Source of the DNA: Brasenia schreberi
Taxonomy: Eukaryota > Streptophyta > Magnoliopsida > Nymphaeales > Cabombaceae
Assembly (NCBI GenBank): GCA_036023115.1
Contig: JAYKKT010000091.1
Span: 28,090,001-28,154,000, forward strand
Direction of reading: 5' to 3'
Length of the DNA stretch: 64,000 nucleotides
Both the position numbers and the translations under genes were made by a program. Position 1 is the first letter of the stretch, and each line of letters opens with the position of its first letter. Below, in pieces: positions 1-9,818 of this stretch. The notes below the pieces were generated by a model. The model saw nothing but the letters and a program-made list of their open reading frames with translations, was not told where the DNA came from and searched no databases.

Positions 1-1909
1 CTCCTAATAAAGCCACTTGGGCAGACAAGGATTCCGGACTTATGTTCGAATCAACCTTGGCCCTTTCTAGAATTTTCTCTAAGACAAGTCTATGCCTAGG
101 CGAGGTTTTGATAAGCTCTAGAATAGACATGTGAATAGGAATCTTTGAAAGGTGGTTTTCGAAATCATAAGGATTTAGGATGATTTTGTCCTTATCTGCT
201 TTTGGCAGACCACTAGGGATACATGCTTTTGAGGGGCCAGGCACACTGACCACCTTTTGAGCACCTTGAAGGTGCAGGGGTTGGTAGATCCTCCCGGATC
301 TAGTGACTTCTCCCACGACCAGCCTAGGGTTCGCGCTAAACTTGGCTCTAAGGATGAGCTGAGGAGAACCTTGGATTTTCAAAACTGGTTTTGCCGGGGT
401 TTCCACTTTTGATGGTCCCCGAATGACGACTTGGGCGGGCCTCTTGTATAGTACAAGGATGGGCGCACCAGCAGGTCGACCAGGTTCTGGTTTTTGCGCT
501 AGTTCCTTGGAAATGGTGAGTGTACATACCTCTTTTCCTTTCCCACTGCCACTGGCGTGTTTGGGAAAGGGTTCCTTGAAGATAGCTTGAGGTGGCTCAG
601 GTTCCGCAGTGACCTGGAGCCTGCCCTCCGCTATCAAGTTCTCAATTTTATTTAGAAGAGAGAAGCAACGTTTGGTATCATGGCCTTTGAGCCGATGATA
701 CTTGCAAAATCGGTTTAAATACCCCCCTTTGGACGTGACTCCTTCGGGGATTTCAGGGAGTTCGATCATGCCCTGGGCAAGTAAGAGGTCTAGGACCTCC
801 GACACGGGTTGCCCCAGTGGAGTGTACTCCCGTTTTTCAATCGGTTTTGAAAAATTGCGTTCTCTCTTATTTTCTATTTTTTCAAAATTTTTAGAAGTGC
901 CTGCCATGCCTGGATCCACCCGGACATTGGCGATTTTATGGGGCTTTGCCCCTTTGTCCGTTGTGGGCAGCCCATATGCGATGGGCTTTTCCACACATGT
1001 TTTGGGAACGGCACTTCCTTTCCATAAGTGGTCGTATGTCCCTTTTCGCAAGTTGGTTTCGAAAAGGGAGGCCTTTTTGATCAACTTATGGAAAGTTGAA
1101 ATCTCATGGAGCGAGAGAAGGGTTTTTAACTCGCTTTTGAAATTATCCAGGATGAGCATTACTGCGCATCCTTCGGATATAGGCTCTCGCACTTGGCCCA
1201 AAAGAGACCTCCACCTTATAATGAAGGCATGCACGTCCTCGTTCATGCCTTGCTTTGTATCCCTTAAGGTATTCAGGGTTGGCGTGACTTCCACGTTGTG
1301 TGCAAACCTTTGCATGAAGCAATTCGCTAACTCTTCAAAAGTAGCGAACTGGCTTAAGTCATAGGAAGCCAGCCATTTGGCAGCTGTGCTCTTAAGGGAT
1401 AGAGGGAACCAATACACCCATTTCATCGAGTCCTTTTTCTTCTTATGGGCTCGACGTGAGAAAAGCTGCAAGTGAGACCTAGGGTCTCCCATGCCATCAT
1501 ACCGATGGAAGTTCGGTATTTCATCGTCACTGTCTGTTTCGTAATCCATAGGAAGGAAATCAGACAGGGCGTAGCTTCTTTTCTCTTTATTTTGCCCTTT
1601 CAGCAGCTGCTGTAGGGCTTTACGGTCCTTTTGTGTGAAGGACCCGTGGTATTGGTTGCCTTCCATTACGGAGGCCTCTTCTTGCTTGCGAGGTTTTTCA
1701 AATTTCTTTTTAGGCCTTTGTTCACCGTTTGATGAACATGAATCGCCTACTTCAGCCTCTTGGCTGAGAGCATCGATTTTGGCCTCAAATTCCCTTCTCA
1801 AGTCCTCGATTTCATCTAGTTTTATTTTGTTTTTGAAAATCCTCCTAGAGTGAGAACTTGATGCGCATGAGCCTTGGCTCGACACTTCACTTGGATTGGA
1901 TTTTGACAT
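1..1909 (-). CDS. gag: gag-pro polyprotein of M1 (partial, open)
   Basis: Structural polyprotein that would form the cytoplasmic virus-like particle. It starts at the ATG ending at 1909 (MSKSNPSEVSS) and stays open for 636 codons to the window edge. Visible parts are an acidic/basic N-terminal stretch (EIEDLRREFEAKIDAL) that looks like a short coiled coil; a retrotransposon capsid domain with FHRYDGMGDP, then WVYWFPLSL and AAKWLASYDLSQF; and a zinc knuckle CKYHRLKGHDTKRC, where the usual second Cys is His (CX2HX4HX4C). A basic linker leading toward the protease follows. The protease active site is not reached. The start is chosen because every copy begins here, 20-30 nt after a conserved AG. 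P1, M3 and P4 carry stops or frameshifts in the same gene; this copy has none that I can see. Confidence 0.9.
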   Translation of the reverse strand, partial: MSKSNPSEVSSQGSCASSSHSRRIFKNKIKLDEIEDLRREFEAKIDALSQEAEVGDSCSSNGEQRPKKKFEKPRKQEEASVMEGNQYHGSFTQKDRKALQQLLKGQNKEKRSYALSDFLPMDYETDSDDEIPNFHRYDGMGDPRSHLQLFSRRAHKKKKDSMKWVYWFPLSLKSTAAKWLASYDLSQFATFEELANCFMQRFAHNVEVTPTLNTLRDTKQGMNEDVHAFIIRWRSLLGQVREPISEGCAVMLILDNFKSELKTLLSLHEISTFHKLIKKASLFETNLRKGTYDHLWKGSAVPKTCVEKPIAYGLPTTDKGAKPHKIANVRVDPGMAGTSKNFEKIENKRERNFSKPIEKREYTPLGQPVSEVLDLLLAQGMIELPEIPEGVTSKGGYLNRFCKYHRLKGHDTKRCFSLLNKIENLIAEGRLQVTAEPEPPQAIFKEPFPKHASGSGKGKEVCTLTISKELAQKPEPGRPAGAPILVLYKRPAQVVIRGPSKVETPAKPVLKIQGSPQLILRAKFSANPRLVVGEVTRSGRIYQPLHLQGAQKVVSVPGPSKACIPSGLPKADKDKIILNPYDFENHLSKIPIHMSILELIKTSPRHRLVLEKILERAKVDSNISPESLSAQVALLG

Positions 1910-2028
1910 GCTTTTCAAGCTTTTTTCAAAATTTCCTAAGTAAAAGCAAAGAAAACAAGTTAAAACGACACCTTTATAAAATTTTCGCAAGACTTCTACA
2001 AGTAAACTCGATTTTTGAAAAGGCTCAG

Positions 2029-2046
2029 GTCCCACCGGGCGTGCCA
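2029..2046 (-). promoter_or_regulatory. tRNA primer-binding site of M1
   Basis: Minus-strand TGGCACGCCCGGTGGGAC, five bases inside the LTR end. TGG pairs with the CCA tail of a tRNA. The same 18-mer recurs at 16716, 48382 and 55581 and, with changes, at 41768 and 43603. I cannot assign the tRNA with certainty; an arginine tRNA is plausible for this lineage. Confidence 0.85.
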
Positions 2047-2569
2047 ATCTCTGTAGACCCGCGAAAATCCCCGCCTCTTCGTCCCTTCTAGGGGCTTGGA
2101 GTGGATCTTCTCGTGCGTCTAAGGCCTATGTATACAAATAGGGCGTGCCAGCTAGCTTACTTAAGCTAGCGAAGATATATTTAACACTGACTTCTAAACG
2201 TGGCGACTGTGAGCAAGTAAGCTCTTGTCGTCGCAGACCTTCTTGCTCCGATGCGCAAGGGTCAGTCTGTACGCTTTTGCAAAAATCGAGTTTTGGGGAG
2301 AAAGTCTACGAAATGGTTCGAGGTGTCTATTTCGGGTCTTTAAGATGCGATTGCATGTTTTAGATCACGTGGATTTGCACGTGCCTAAGTCTTTTCTTTT
2401 ATCCCTTTTTTGGGTCGCCTAGTTTGTGTGTTATGAACACTCCACTACATGGGCGAATTCGAGCGGGGCCTGCTTCGTTGCAATATGCGTCCTACCTCGT
2501 GGTATGGCGTAGATGCAATGCAAACTCACGCTACTCCAAAGGAAAAACCTGAAATGTAAAGACAATACT

Positions 2570-2651
2570 GAAGGGAAATAACAGAAGGGAAATAACCGAA
2601 GGGAAATAATCGAAGGGAAATAACCGAAGGGAAATAACCGAAGGGAAATAT
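2570..2651. repeat. 14-bp tandem repeat in LTR
   Basis: GAAGGGAAATAACC is repeated about 5.8 times at an exact 14-bp period. Shorter versions of the same array occur at equivalent places in the other LTRs, for example around 19590-19650 and 26675-26730. Confidence 0.9.
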
Positions 2652-2695
2652 GTATATATCTTATGTATATGAGCCCTTACTCGGGTCTTGCAAAT

Positions 2696-3200
2696 AAGAG
2701 CGAAGGCTCAATGTGGGTGCGTGCTTGAATTGAAAGACTTACGCACACGACATGAATTTAAACCCAAATATAAATTGCAGTATGGCCTTGACTAAGGTCT
2801 TGGGAATAAGAGCGAAGGCTCAATGTGTGTGAGAGTGCTTGAATTGAAAGACTACCCACACAACATAAATGAAACCCAAATATAACTGCAATAAGGCCTT
2901 TACTAAGGTCTTGGGAGTAAGAGCGAAGGCTCAATGTGTGTGAAAGTGCTTGAATTGAAAGACTTACTCACACAACATGAAATGAAACCCAAATAGTATA
3001 GGTCGGCCCTTACTTGGGTCTTTCAAATAAGAGCGAAAGCTCAATGTGTGTGAGAGTGCTTGAATTGAAAGACTTACTCACACGACAAGAAATGAAACCC
3101 AAATAGTATAGGTCGGCCCTTACTTGGGTCTTTCAAATAAGAGCGAAAGCTCAATGTGTGTGAGAGTGCTTGAATTGAAAGACAACGCACCCAACTTAAA
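2696..3200. repeat. about 110-bp tandem units in LTR leader
   Basis: Five units starting near 2696, 2808, 2919, 3029 and 3149. Each contains AAGAGCGAAGGCTC or a close variant, where GAGC and GCTC can pair around a 4-nt loop, then CAATGTGTGTGAG and GCTTGAATTGAAAGAC. The last two units are nearly identical, so array length changes by recent duplication. All LTRs in the window carry two to six such units. Confidence 0.88.
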
Positions 3201-4118
3201 CAAAACCCTATGTACACTTATATATTAGGGGCTGATTAGGCCCGTGTGTGTTCAAAATTGTGCACGACTAAGAGAGTGCACGTGTGTGGTTGTGCCAAGC
3301 CACGTTATTACAAGCGGGGGGAGACTATGCTCCGTTATTACAACCCCGTATCAAATTGAATTTCAAGCAAGTGTACGACTAAAGACCGAGTTTAGACACT
3401 TACGAGTAGCTGGTCCGTAGAGGTCTTGCTTGAACGTGGGCTTGGCCTTGGGCTGCAAGTGGGAGCTCCGCGAAGGTAGGTGATCAAGGGTGCTGGCCGG
3501 CTGCAAGTGGGGCGCGGGATAGGCGCCTCGGAGGTGGCCGGCGGCAAGTAGATGGCGCCTCAAGGTAAGGGGTTTAAATGGCTGAATGAGTGGGTTCTTA
3601 GGGTCACTAGGGGAGTTGGGAGTTTAGGGAAACTGGACCTAAAAGGTGAGCTGGTGGGAGGGCCGAGTAGGACACCTAGGGGGTTGGCCGAATGGGAGAT
3701 GGTGGCTAAGTAGTGGCCAGCAACTTGGGTTATACTAGGTTCGGCTAGGTTTAGGTGGTGGTGGCAAAAGGGCTGAGATGAAGGTAGGATGGGTGGCTAA
3801 GAGTGGAGAGGTGGAAGAGAGGGGCTTTGAGGGAGTTCGGGGCACTTACCGAATGGGGAGAGGTGACGAGTGAAGTGAGAAGGTGGCGGGCAGGTGGCTG
3901 TCGGCTGGTTCGGTTGGGTGAAGATGATGGCGTCCTGCTGAGGGGTGGTGGTGGTGGATGGAAGAGGGAAGGTGGCGGAGCAGGTGGCGGCTGGTGGAGC
4001 AGCTGGAGCAGGCCAAGGTGGGGAGTCGTCCCGGCTGGGTGAGAGAAGGGAGAAGGAGAGGGCCCGGCTGGGTGAGGTAGTGGTTCCCACTTGGAAAACC
4101 CGCCCACAAGGAGGGGGG

Positions 4119-4126
4119 TTTAAATA
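4119..4126 (-). promoter_or_regulatory. TATA-like box of M1 LTR
   Basis: Minus-strand TATTTAAA followed by a C-run, at the place where the other family-A LTRs have TATATAAA followed by CCCCCC. Probable core promoter, about 1.2 kb into the LTR. Confidence 0.5.
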
Positions 4127-4249
4127 GGGGATGGGTAGGTCGGTTAGGGCTGGGCTGTGGGTAGTGGTTAGGTGGTTTAGGTAGGGTGGTATGTAGATAA
4201 GGTGGGCTGGAAGGGGTTGGGCCAGATATTTCAAAACTAGGGGTTTGGG

Positions 4250-4515
4250 TAAATCGTGGGCTAAGGGTGGTTTAGGGGTTTAGGGCTAGGTTAGGTGGTT
4301 GGGTTTTAGGGTGAGGTTTAGTGAGCTAGGTTAGGTGATTAGGCTAGGTTTAGGCTAGGATTAGGGAAATTAATCTAAGTTTAGGGAAGGATTAGGGAAG
4401 TGGGTTAGGTGATTAGGTTGGGATTAGGACGGGATTAGGGAAGTGGGTTAGGTGATTAGGCTCAGATTAGGGGTGGATTAGGGATTTAGGCTAGGTTTAG
4501 GCATTTTGGGTTAAG
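4250..4515. repeat. telomere-like degenerate repeat in U3
   Basis: Dense irregular TTAGG, TTTAGG and TTAGGG blocks with recurring phrases such as GGGAAGTGGGTTAGGTGATTA. It resembles the plant telomere repeat TTTAGGG but is not a true array. The same tract precedes the TATA box in every family-A LTR. Confidence 0.75.
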
Positions 4516-4691
4516 TTTAGGTGAAGGAGCTCCCTTAGCATGGCCCATAGACCTTGATCACCCCATGTTGGTGCAGCCCTAGGTTAGGTTTTAGCTAATT
4601 ACAAGCTTAAACCCACTCAATTAGGCTAACCCACATGATTAACCCAAACTTGACACACAAGTCAAGCTTAATACAACACTCTTGATATTTT

Positions 4692-5177
4692 TCAACCCCA
4701 CTCTCTCTCATGCCCAATATCCCACGTGAAACTCAAGTGGGCCCCACCTCCATTTATGAGAAGGTGATGTGGGCCATGGATATGGATATGGGATTGGATC
4801 TTTGGATCCAAATCCAAATCCAAGTCCACATATGGGTTTGGATTGAAACCTGGATATATATGGTCCAGATCCAATCCAAACTGAACTCTGACTCCTTTGA
4901 GCTGGGTTCGAAACGGACGATTCGTGCGGGGCCTGACAGCATCAGTACTCCGTCTGCGTTGGGTCTTCGCCAACATGGTCGTTCGCCTCCGTTTCTGCCT
5001 TACGGAGATGACTTCAAATGCTATTTTGGTAAGAACAGGGTCTTCGACGTTCGAGATCCTGGGGTATGAATCAGATACAAGAGTTGCTGTGCCGGGCTCG
5101 ACAGGTGCTCCGGTTCCGGGCTCTTCTTGGCTCTCCTGGTCCTGTCTTGATCGGGCCAAGCCACTTTGGGGTTTCAA
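4692..5177 (-). other. conserved U3 open reading frame (M1 LTR)
   Basis: Open frame of 161 codons in U3. Its core begins MLAKTQRRRSTDA, includes LDLDHIYP and ends GHEREWG. The same frame is open at 8952-9257, 11398-11892, 17154-17576, 28958-29308 and 34676-35059. It has no recognisable domain. It could be coding, or a by-product of low-complexity GGATCCAAAT repeats. Confidence 0.3.
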
Positions 5178-5459
5178 AACATGTTTTTAAAAGGTTTTTC
5201 AAAAGCTATATCATATGTTTTTGAAAGATAAAGTTTGAAACATATATACAGGGTTGTTTGGAAGGCTCCTGGGTTTCCAAACTCAAAAATGGCCCTTTGG
5301 GGCTGCTTGTATACAACCAGATGGATTTTGAGAAATTCGTGGGATTTCGGGGTGTTTACAGGTACAGAAGGCAAAAGAAGACCCTAAGCCCAAAGAGGAT
5401 TCAAGCCTAGAGCTTCAAAAGCTACTCCCTGATAAAAAAACAAAGAAAGCAGAGCCCGT

Positions 5460-5663
5460 TTGATGAAAAGCTCAACGGAGTCCAGAACGGCGAGACGGAG
5501 TTCGGACGACAAAGTTGGGGAAAACCCAGCACCAGACATAGCGCTGATGAAGCCAGTGCCCGCACAGATCGTTCGCCTCGAGAAGCCAAGAAGGACTGTC
5601 CGAAGAAATTTTGATTTGGATCTGGACCATAAATATCCAGATCCAAATCCATGTAATGAATAG
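5460..5663 (+). other. U3 open reading frame of family B
   Basis: 67 codons beginning MMKSSTESRTARR and ending YPDPNPCNE. The solo LTR copy (53957-53754, minus) keeps the same frame and length with only a few amino-acid differences. The LDLDH-YPDPNP end aligns with the family-A U3 frame, so the two are probably homologous. Function unknown. Confidence 0.3.
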
Positions 5664-5701
5664 TGTTTGGATTTGGGCCAATCCAAATAGTGTTTGGGTC
5701 G

Positions 5702-5865
5702 ATCCAAATAGTGTTTGGATTTGGATTGGATCCAAATAGTGTTTGGATTGGATCGGATCTGGATCAAAATATCCATATCCATATCCATAAAAATGTTGGG
5801 TTTGGATCGGATACGGATCTCAAAATATTCGAGATCCAATATCCAGATCCAAATAGTGTTTGGAT
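5702..5865. repeat. palindromic U3 repeats of family B
   Basis: The 19-mer ATCCAAATAGTGTTTGGAT, with perfect 7-bp arms, occurs at 5702-5720, 5730-5748 and 5847-5865; looser copies lie just upstream. It lies 50-210 bp before the TATA box, so it could be an enhancer or a protein-dimer site. Confidence 0.85.
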
Positions 5866-5911
5866 TTGGGTATGGATCCAAACCCCAAATCCAAGACCCA
5901 CCTCAAATCTC

Positions 5912-5919
5912 TATAAATA
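5912..5919 (+). promoter_or_regulatory. TATA box of family-B LTR
   Basis: TATAAATA inside the near-palindrome CTCTATAAATAGAG. The same box appears at 45831 (element C) and 53493-53486 (solo B, minus). Confidence 0.65.
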
Positions 5920-6342
5920 GAGGTGAGGGGGTCCATGTAAAGGGTTCATGCAAATATTTGGGAGGAGAGAGAGGGAGTGATAGACCTAGCCATGTGGGCT
6001 CATTGGGTGAGGTGGGTTCAAGCCATGTGGGCTAAGTGGGTCTAGACCAAGGGGCTACAACCAAGGTGGGCTGGACCAAGTGGCTGCAACTGTGGAGATG
6101 TGGGCTCAAGCCAAGAAGGACCGGCTCCAAGAGGTAAGCCTAACCTAACCTAGCCATTCTCTCTACACCCCTCTAAACCTAACCCCAACCTAGCCTAGGT
6201 TCGAACCTACCTAACCCCAACTGAACCTAACCCTAACTAAACCTAGCCCTAACCCAACCTAGGTTCGACCAAACCTAACCCTAGACTTGAACCAACCTAA
6301 ACCTAATCGGACCGCGCCTGCCGTGCGCCCCGCGCCCTGTCC

Positions 6343-6454
6343 GCGCACCCTGACGCTTTCCGCGCAACCTGACGCTGTCCGCGCAACCTGACGCTGTCCG
6401 CGCGCCCTGACGCTATCCCGCGCCCTGACGCCATCCCGCGCCCTGACGCCCTCC
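6343..6454. repeat. GC-rich 19-bp minisatellite
   Basis: Six units related to GCGCAACCTGACGCTGTCC at 6343, 6362, 6381, 6400, 6419 and 6437; the last two are 18 bp. It occupies the leader position where the other family-B LTR has a hairpin array. Confidence 0.88.
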
Positions 6455-8531
6455 TAGCGCCAGACGCCGGCCAGCGCCCAGCGCCCAGCGCCAGGCGCCC
6501 GGTTGCTGCGCCCGACTCCTTCCTGCCGACCTGACCACCTCCCTAACCGTGCCCCATAGAACCTCCCTCAAAGCCCCCTAGGATAACCCCCTCTTGGCTG
6601 CCCAAGGTGAACCGTGAGCCCACGTGCAAGCAAGTTGAACATGGACCAGCTATTTGTAAGTGTCTAAACTTGGTCTATTACATTAACTTGCTTTATATTC
6701 AATTAAATTTTGATACGGGGTTGCAGTAAAGGAGCTTCGTCTCCCCCCGATTGTAATAACGTGGTTTGACACACCCACACACACGTGCACTAGAGCCTTT
6801 CCGCTCTTAGTCGTACACTTTTTGCACACACAGGGCCTAACAAGCCCTTAATATATAGTTATATTTATATATTTTAAGTCAAGGGGGTTTTTAATTAAGT
6901 CGTGTGTGTTGTCTTTCCATTTTCCACACGCACACACATTGAGCCTTCGCTCTTACTCCCAAGACCTTAGTAAAGGCCTTATTGCAGTTATATTTGGGTT
7001 TCATTTATGTCGTGTGCATAGTACTTCAATTCTACACTCACACACATTGAGCTTTCGCTCTTAATCCCAAGACCTTAGTCAAGGCATACTGCAATTTATA
7101 TTTGGGTTTCATTTCATGTCGTGTGTGTAAGTCTTTCAATTCAAGCACGCACACACATTGAGCCTTCGCTCTTATTTACAAGACCCAAGTAAGGGCCCCT
7201 ACATATACTCTATATAAAGTATTTCTTTCGGCTACGTCTTTAAGATTCGGGTTTTAAGGTTCAAGTCATGTGCGTTGTCTTTCAATATATACACGACACA
7301 CACTTACACAATTGAGCCTTTCCGCTCTTAAGATATAGCCATATTTCCCCTTCCGCTATTTACTTTACAAGTCATTTCCCTTCGGCTATTTATTTTACAA
7401 GTCATTTCCCTTCGGTTATTTCCCTTCGGCAATTTCCCTTCGGCATTGTCTTTTAATTTCGGGTTTTCCCTTTGGAGTAGCGTGAGTTTGCATTGCATCT
7501 ACGCCATACCACGAGGTAGGATGCATATTGCATCGAAGCAAGCCCCGTACTCCCGCTCAAATTCGCCCCATGTAGTGGAGTGTTCATAACACACACCTAG
7601 GTGGCCCATAAAGGGATAAAAAGAAAGACTTAGGCACGTGCAAATCCACGTGATCTAAAATCTGAAAAATTGTACAAACCCGAATCAAATCGTGCAAGAC
7701 TTTGGCTATTTCGATGCACGCCCATCGTGACTAAGTAGATTAAAATTTGAAAGACTTAGGGTCGTCCAACCCTTACAAAGTCAAAATCGCCCAAATGCAT
7801 GGTTTTCAAAAGGTTTTAAAACACTTCTTCATTCAAAATATATTTTGAGTTAAACTTGTTTCAAAACGAAGTCTCTAAGCGTACAGACTGACCCTTGCGC
7901 ATCGGTGCAAGAAGGTCTACGACGTAAAAATCCCGCTTGCCTACAATCGCCTTTCAAAAGTCAGATTGTTTTCAAAACATACTTTGCTAGTTAAAGTAAA
8001 CTAGCTGGCACGCCCATAAAGCGAAGTAGATTGCGAAAAGGTTCACTTCAGGCCTAAGAACCCATAAGTGAAAATTTTCGGTGTCTACAACCTCCGCTAG
8101 GTAAGCGAGTGTTAAGACTCAAACAAGGGCAAACACGAAGAGCTCGAGATCCTTAGGATCGAGACTCAAGACAGTTGTCCCTTTTGTAAATAGTTTTGTA
8201 AATAGATTTTGAAAAGTCGAACATCGAACAGCATAGGATCTGCTCACTTGGAGCAACAGACCTAGTAAGTCTCGAGAGTTCGACCACATCTGGTCTTTGG
8301 GAGGTCGCCACTCTTGGCACCACACCCATGTCATGCATCTGCATCCCATGCATGACACTTGCATAAACATGATCCCATTTTAGGACCAGAGTCTATTCTG
8401 CATATCCCTTTGGCGTGATATCTCCTCCTACCAGGGTTTTAAAAGTGAGATTTTGCTAAAGATTGGGACGATCCCATATTCTTCGTGGTTAGATCTAGGG
8501 AGACATTGAAAGGGGTGTTTGTCATCTTTGC

Positions 8532-8572
8532 CCTTATCCTATTCGATTTGGAAAAGGCCAAAGAAGGGCATC
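8532..8572 (+). promoter_or_regulatory. palindrome plus polypurine tract before P0 3' LTR
   Basis: A degenerate copy of the ATCCAAAT..ATTTGGAT palindrome (8532-8557) is followed by AAAGAAGGGC (8560-8569), the plus-strand primer, three bases before the LTR. Confidence 0.7.
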
Positions 8573-8951
8573 TGTAAACACCCCGAAATCCCGCGAATTT
8601 CTCAAATCAACTTGGTTTTATAAAAGCAACCCCAAAGGGCCATTTTGAGTCTGGAAACCCAGGAGCCTTCTAGGCAACCCTGTATATATATTTTAAACTT
8701 TATATGTTTTAAATATGTATAATATGGTTTTAAAAACCTTTTAAAACACATTTTGAAACCCCGAAGCAGCTTGGCCTAATCAAGACAGGACCAAGAGAGC
8801 TAAAGAGAGCCCGGAATAGGAGCACAAGTCGAGCCCGGCACAGCAACTCTCGTATTGAATCCACCCCAGGATCTCGAACGTCCAAGACCCTGTTATCAGC
8901 AAAACATCACTTGAAATCATCTCCGGAAGGTGAAAACAGAAGCAGACGATC

Positions 8952-9257
8952 ATGTTGGCGAAGACCCAACGCAGATTGAGTACTGATGCTGTCAGACTCC
9001 GCACAAACCGTTCGTTTCGAACACAGCCTGAAGGAGTCAGAATTCAGTTTGGATTGGATCTAGACCATATATATCCAGATCCCAATCCAAACCCATGTGT
9101 GGATTTGGATTTAGATCCAGAGATCCAATCCAATATCCACATCCATGGCCCACATCTCCTTCTCATAAATGGAGGTGGGGCCCACTTGAAATTCACGTGG
9201 GATTATGGGAATGAGAGAGAGTGGGGGAGGATAAGATTAGAGTGTCGTTGTAATTAA
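8952..9257 (+). other. conserved U3 open reading frame (P0)
   Basis: 101 codons, MLAKTQRRLSTDA to the same region as the other copies. Relative to them it has lost 6 bp in the LDLD segment without breaking the frame. Confidence 0.3.
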
Positions 9258-9810
9258 GCTTGACTTGTGTGTCAAGTTTGGGGTTAATCATGTGGGTTAG
9301 CCTAATTAACATGGGTTTAAGCTTGTATTAGCCAAAACCTAACCTAGGGCTGCACCAACATGATGCAACAAGGTCTATGGGTTATGCAAAGGGAGCTCCT
9401 TAAACCAATCCTAATCAAAAAACCCTAATCCTAGCCTTTTACCCTAATCCTGTCCTAATCCTAGCCTAATCACCTAACCCACTTCGCTAATCCCGGCCTA
9501 ATCCCAACCTAATCACCTAACCCACTTCCCTAATCCTTCCCTAAACCTAGCCTAATTTCCTTAAACCTAGCCTAATCCTAGCCTAATCACCTAACCCACC
9601 TCACTAAACCTCACCCCAAAACCAACCCACCTAGCTAAACCCTAAACCCCTAAACCACCCCACCTAAACCTAGCACACCATCTACCCAAAACCCCTTGTA
9701 TTAAAATATCTGGCCCCTCCCCAAAACCAGCCCACCTTATCACCACACCACCACTACCTAAACCACCTTACCACCCTCCCAATACCAGCCCCAATCGCCA
9801 TCTCCAACCC

Positions 9811-9818
9811 TATATAAA
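9811..9818 (+). promoter_or_regulatory. TATA box of P0 LTR
   Basis: TATATAAA followed by a run of C, at the position shared by the family-A LTRs. Confidence 0.6.

Larger units (their letters stand above)
1936..3403 (-). other. predicted leader intron of M1
   Basis: On the minus strand a GTAAGT donor lies at 3403-3398 inside the LTR leader. A pyrimidine-rich acceptor ending CTTAG closes at 1936, 26 nt before the gag ATG. Splicing would remove 1,468 nt, including the hairpin-bearing repeats, the LTR end and the primer-binding site. The pairing recurs in the other elements. It is inferred from motif conservation only, with no transcript evidence. Confidence 0.4.
1..5360 (-). mobile_element. Tat-like Ty3/gypsy element M1, 5' part (continues off left edge)
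   Basis: Read on the minus strand the order is LTR (5360 to 2052), primer-binding site, a short leader and gag-pro. Protease, pol and the 3' LTR lie beyond the left edge. The element interrupts a plus-strand family-B LTR. The base after its outer end (5361) continues at about position 110 of that LTR, so the 5-bp target duplication should be GGTAC (5361-5365), with a second copy outside the window. It is the only copy here whose gag frame is fully open, so it is probably the youngest insertion. Lineage follows from close similarity to the more complete copies P1 and P4. Confidence 0.9.
2052..5360 (-). repeat. 5' LTR of M1 (family A, complete, 3,309 bp)
   Basis: On the minus strand it begins TGTAAACACC at 5360 and ends GTCTACA at 2052, directly before the primer-binding site. 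Order in transcription direction: U3 with GGATCCAAAT-rich sequence and an open frame (5177-4692), a telomere-like TTAGG-rich tract, a TATA-like box near 4126-4119, a GTAAGT donor at 3403, five tandem units of about 110 bp (3200-2696) and a 14-bp array (2651-2570). The 3.3-kb length is unusually large for Ty3 elements but normal for this family here. Confidence 0.92.
5361..8089 (+). repeat. family-B LTR, 3' portion, split by M1
   Basis: The sequence matches the reverse complement of the complete solo LTR at 50633-54152 from about its position 110 onward. It ends GTGTCTACA at 8089, and no primer-binding site follows; the P0 tail resumes instead (ACCTC, 8090-8094, the expected target duplication). 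It is therefore a solo LTR or an element end whose first 110 bases lie left of M1, outside the window. Contents: palindromic U3 repeats (5702-5865), TATA box (5912), a CCTAA-rich tract (6140-6310), a GC-rich 19-bp repeat (6343-6454), donor GTAAGT (6656-6661) and hairpin units (6930-7330). Confidence 0.85.

Noticed and set aside
3751..4234. Pro/Ser-rich open frames of 60-145 codons in LTR leaders (also near 9850, 14650, 18150, 35650, 50020)
   Set aside because: They come from C-rich CCACC low-complexity DNA, occur in several frames and both strands at once, and are not kept in one frame between copies.
4240..4520. Interstitial telomere array
   Set aside because: Units are irregular (TTAGG, TTTAGG, GGATTAGG) and the tract is part of a dispersed LTR family, so it is not a telomere relic.
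5384..5881. Asp/Pro-rich minus frame MDPYPNPNTIWIW (165 codons, also 53536-54033)
   Set aside because: It reads through GGATCCAAAT repeats, where most frames are open; repeat periodicity explains its conservation better than coding.
6343..6454. CRISPR-like repeat
   Set aside because: Units are contiguous 18-19 bp without spacers, inside a plant LTR.
8119..8370. Small minus-strand protein in element tails (also near 63131-63337)
   Set aside because: It lies in the conserved non-coding tail opposite to transcription, and frame and length are not conserved among copies.
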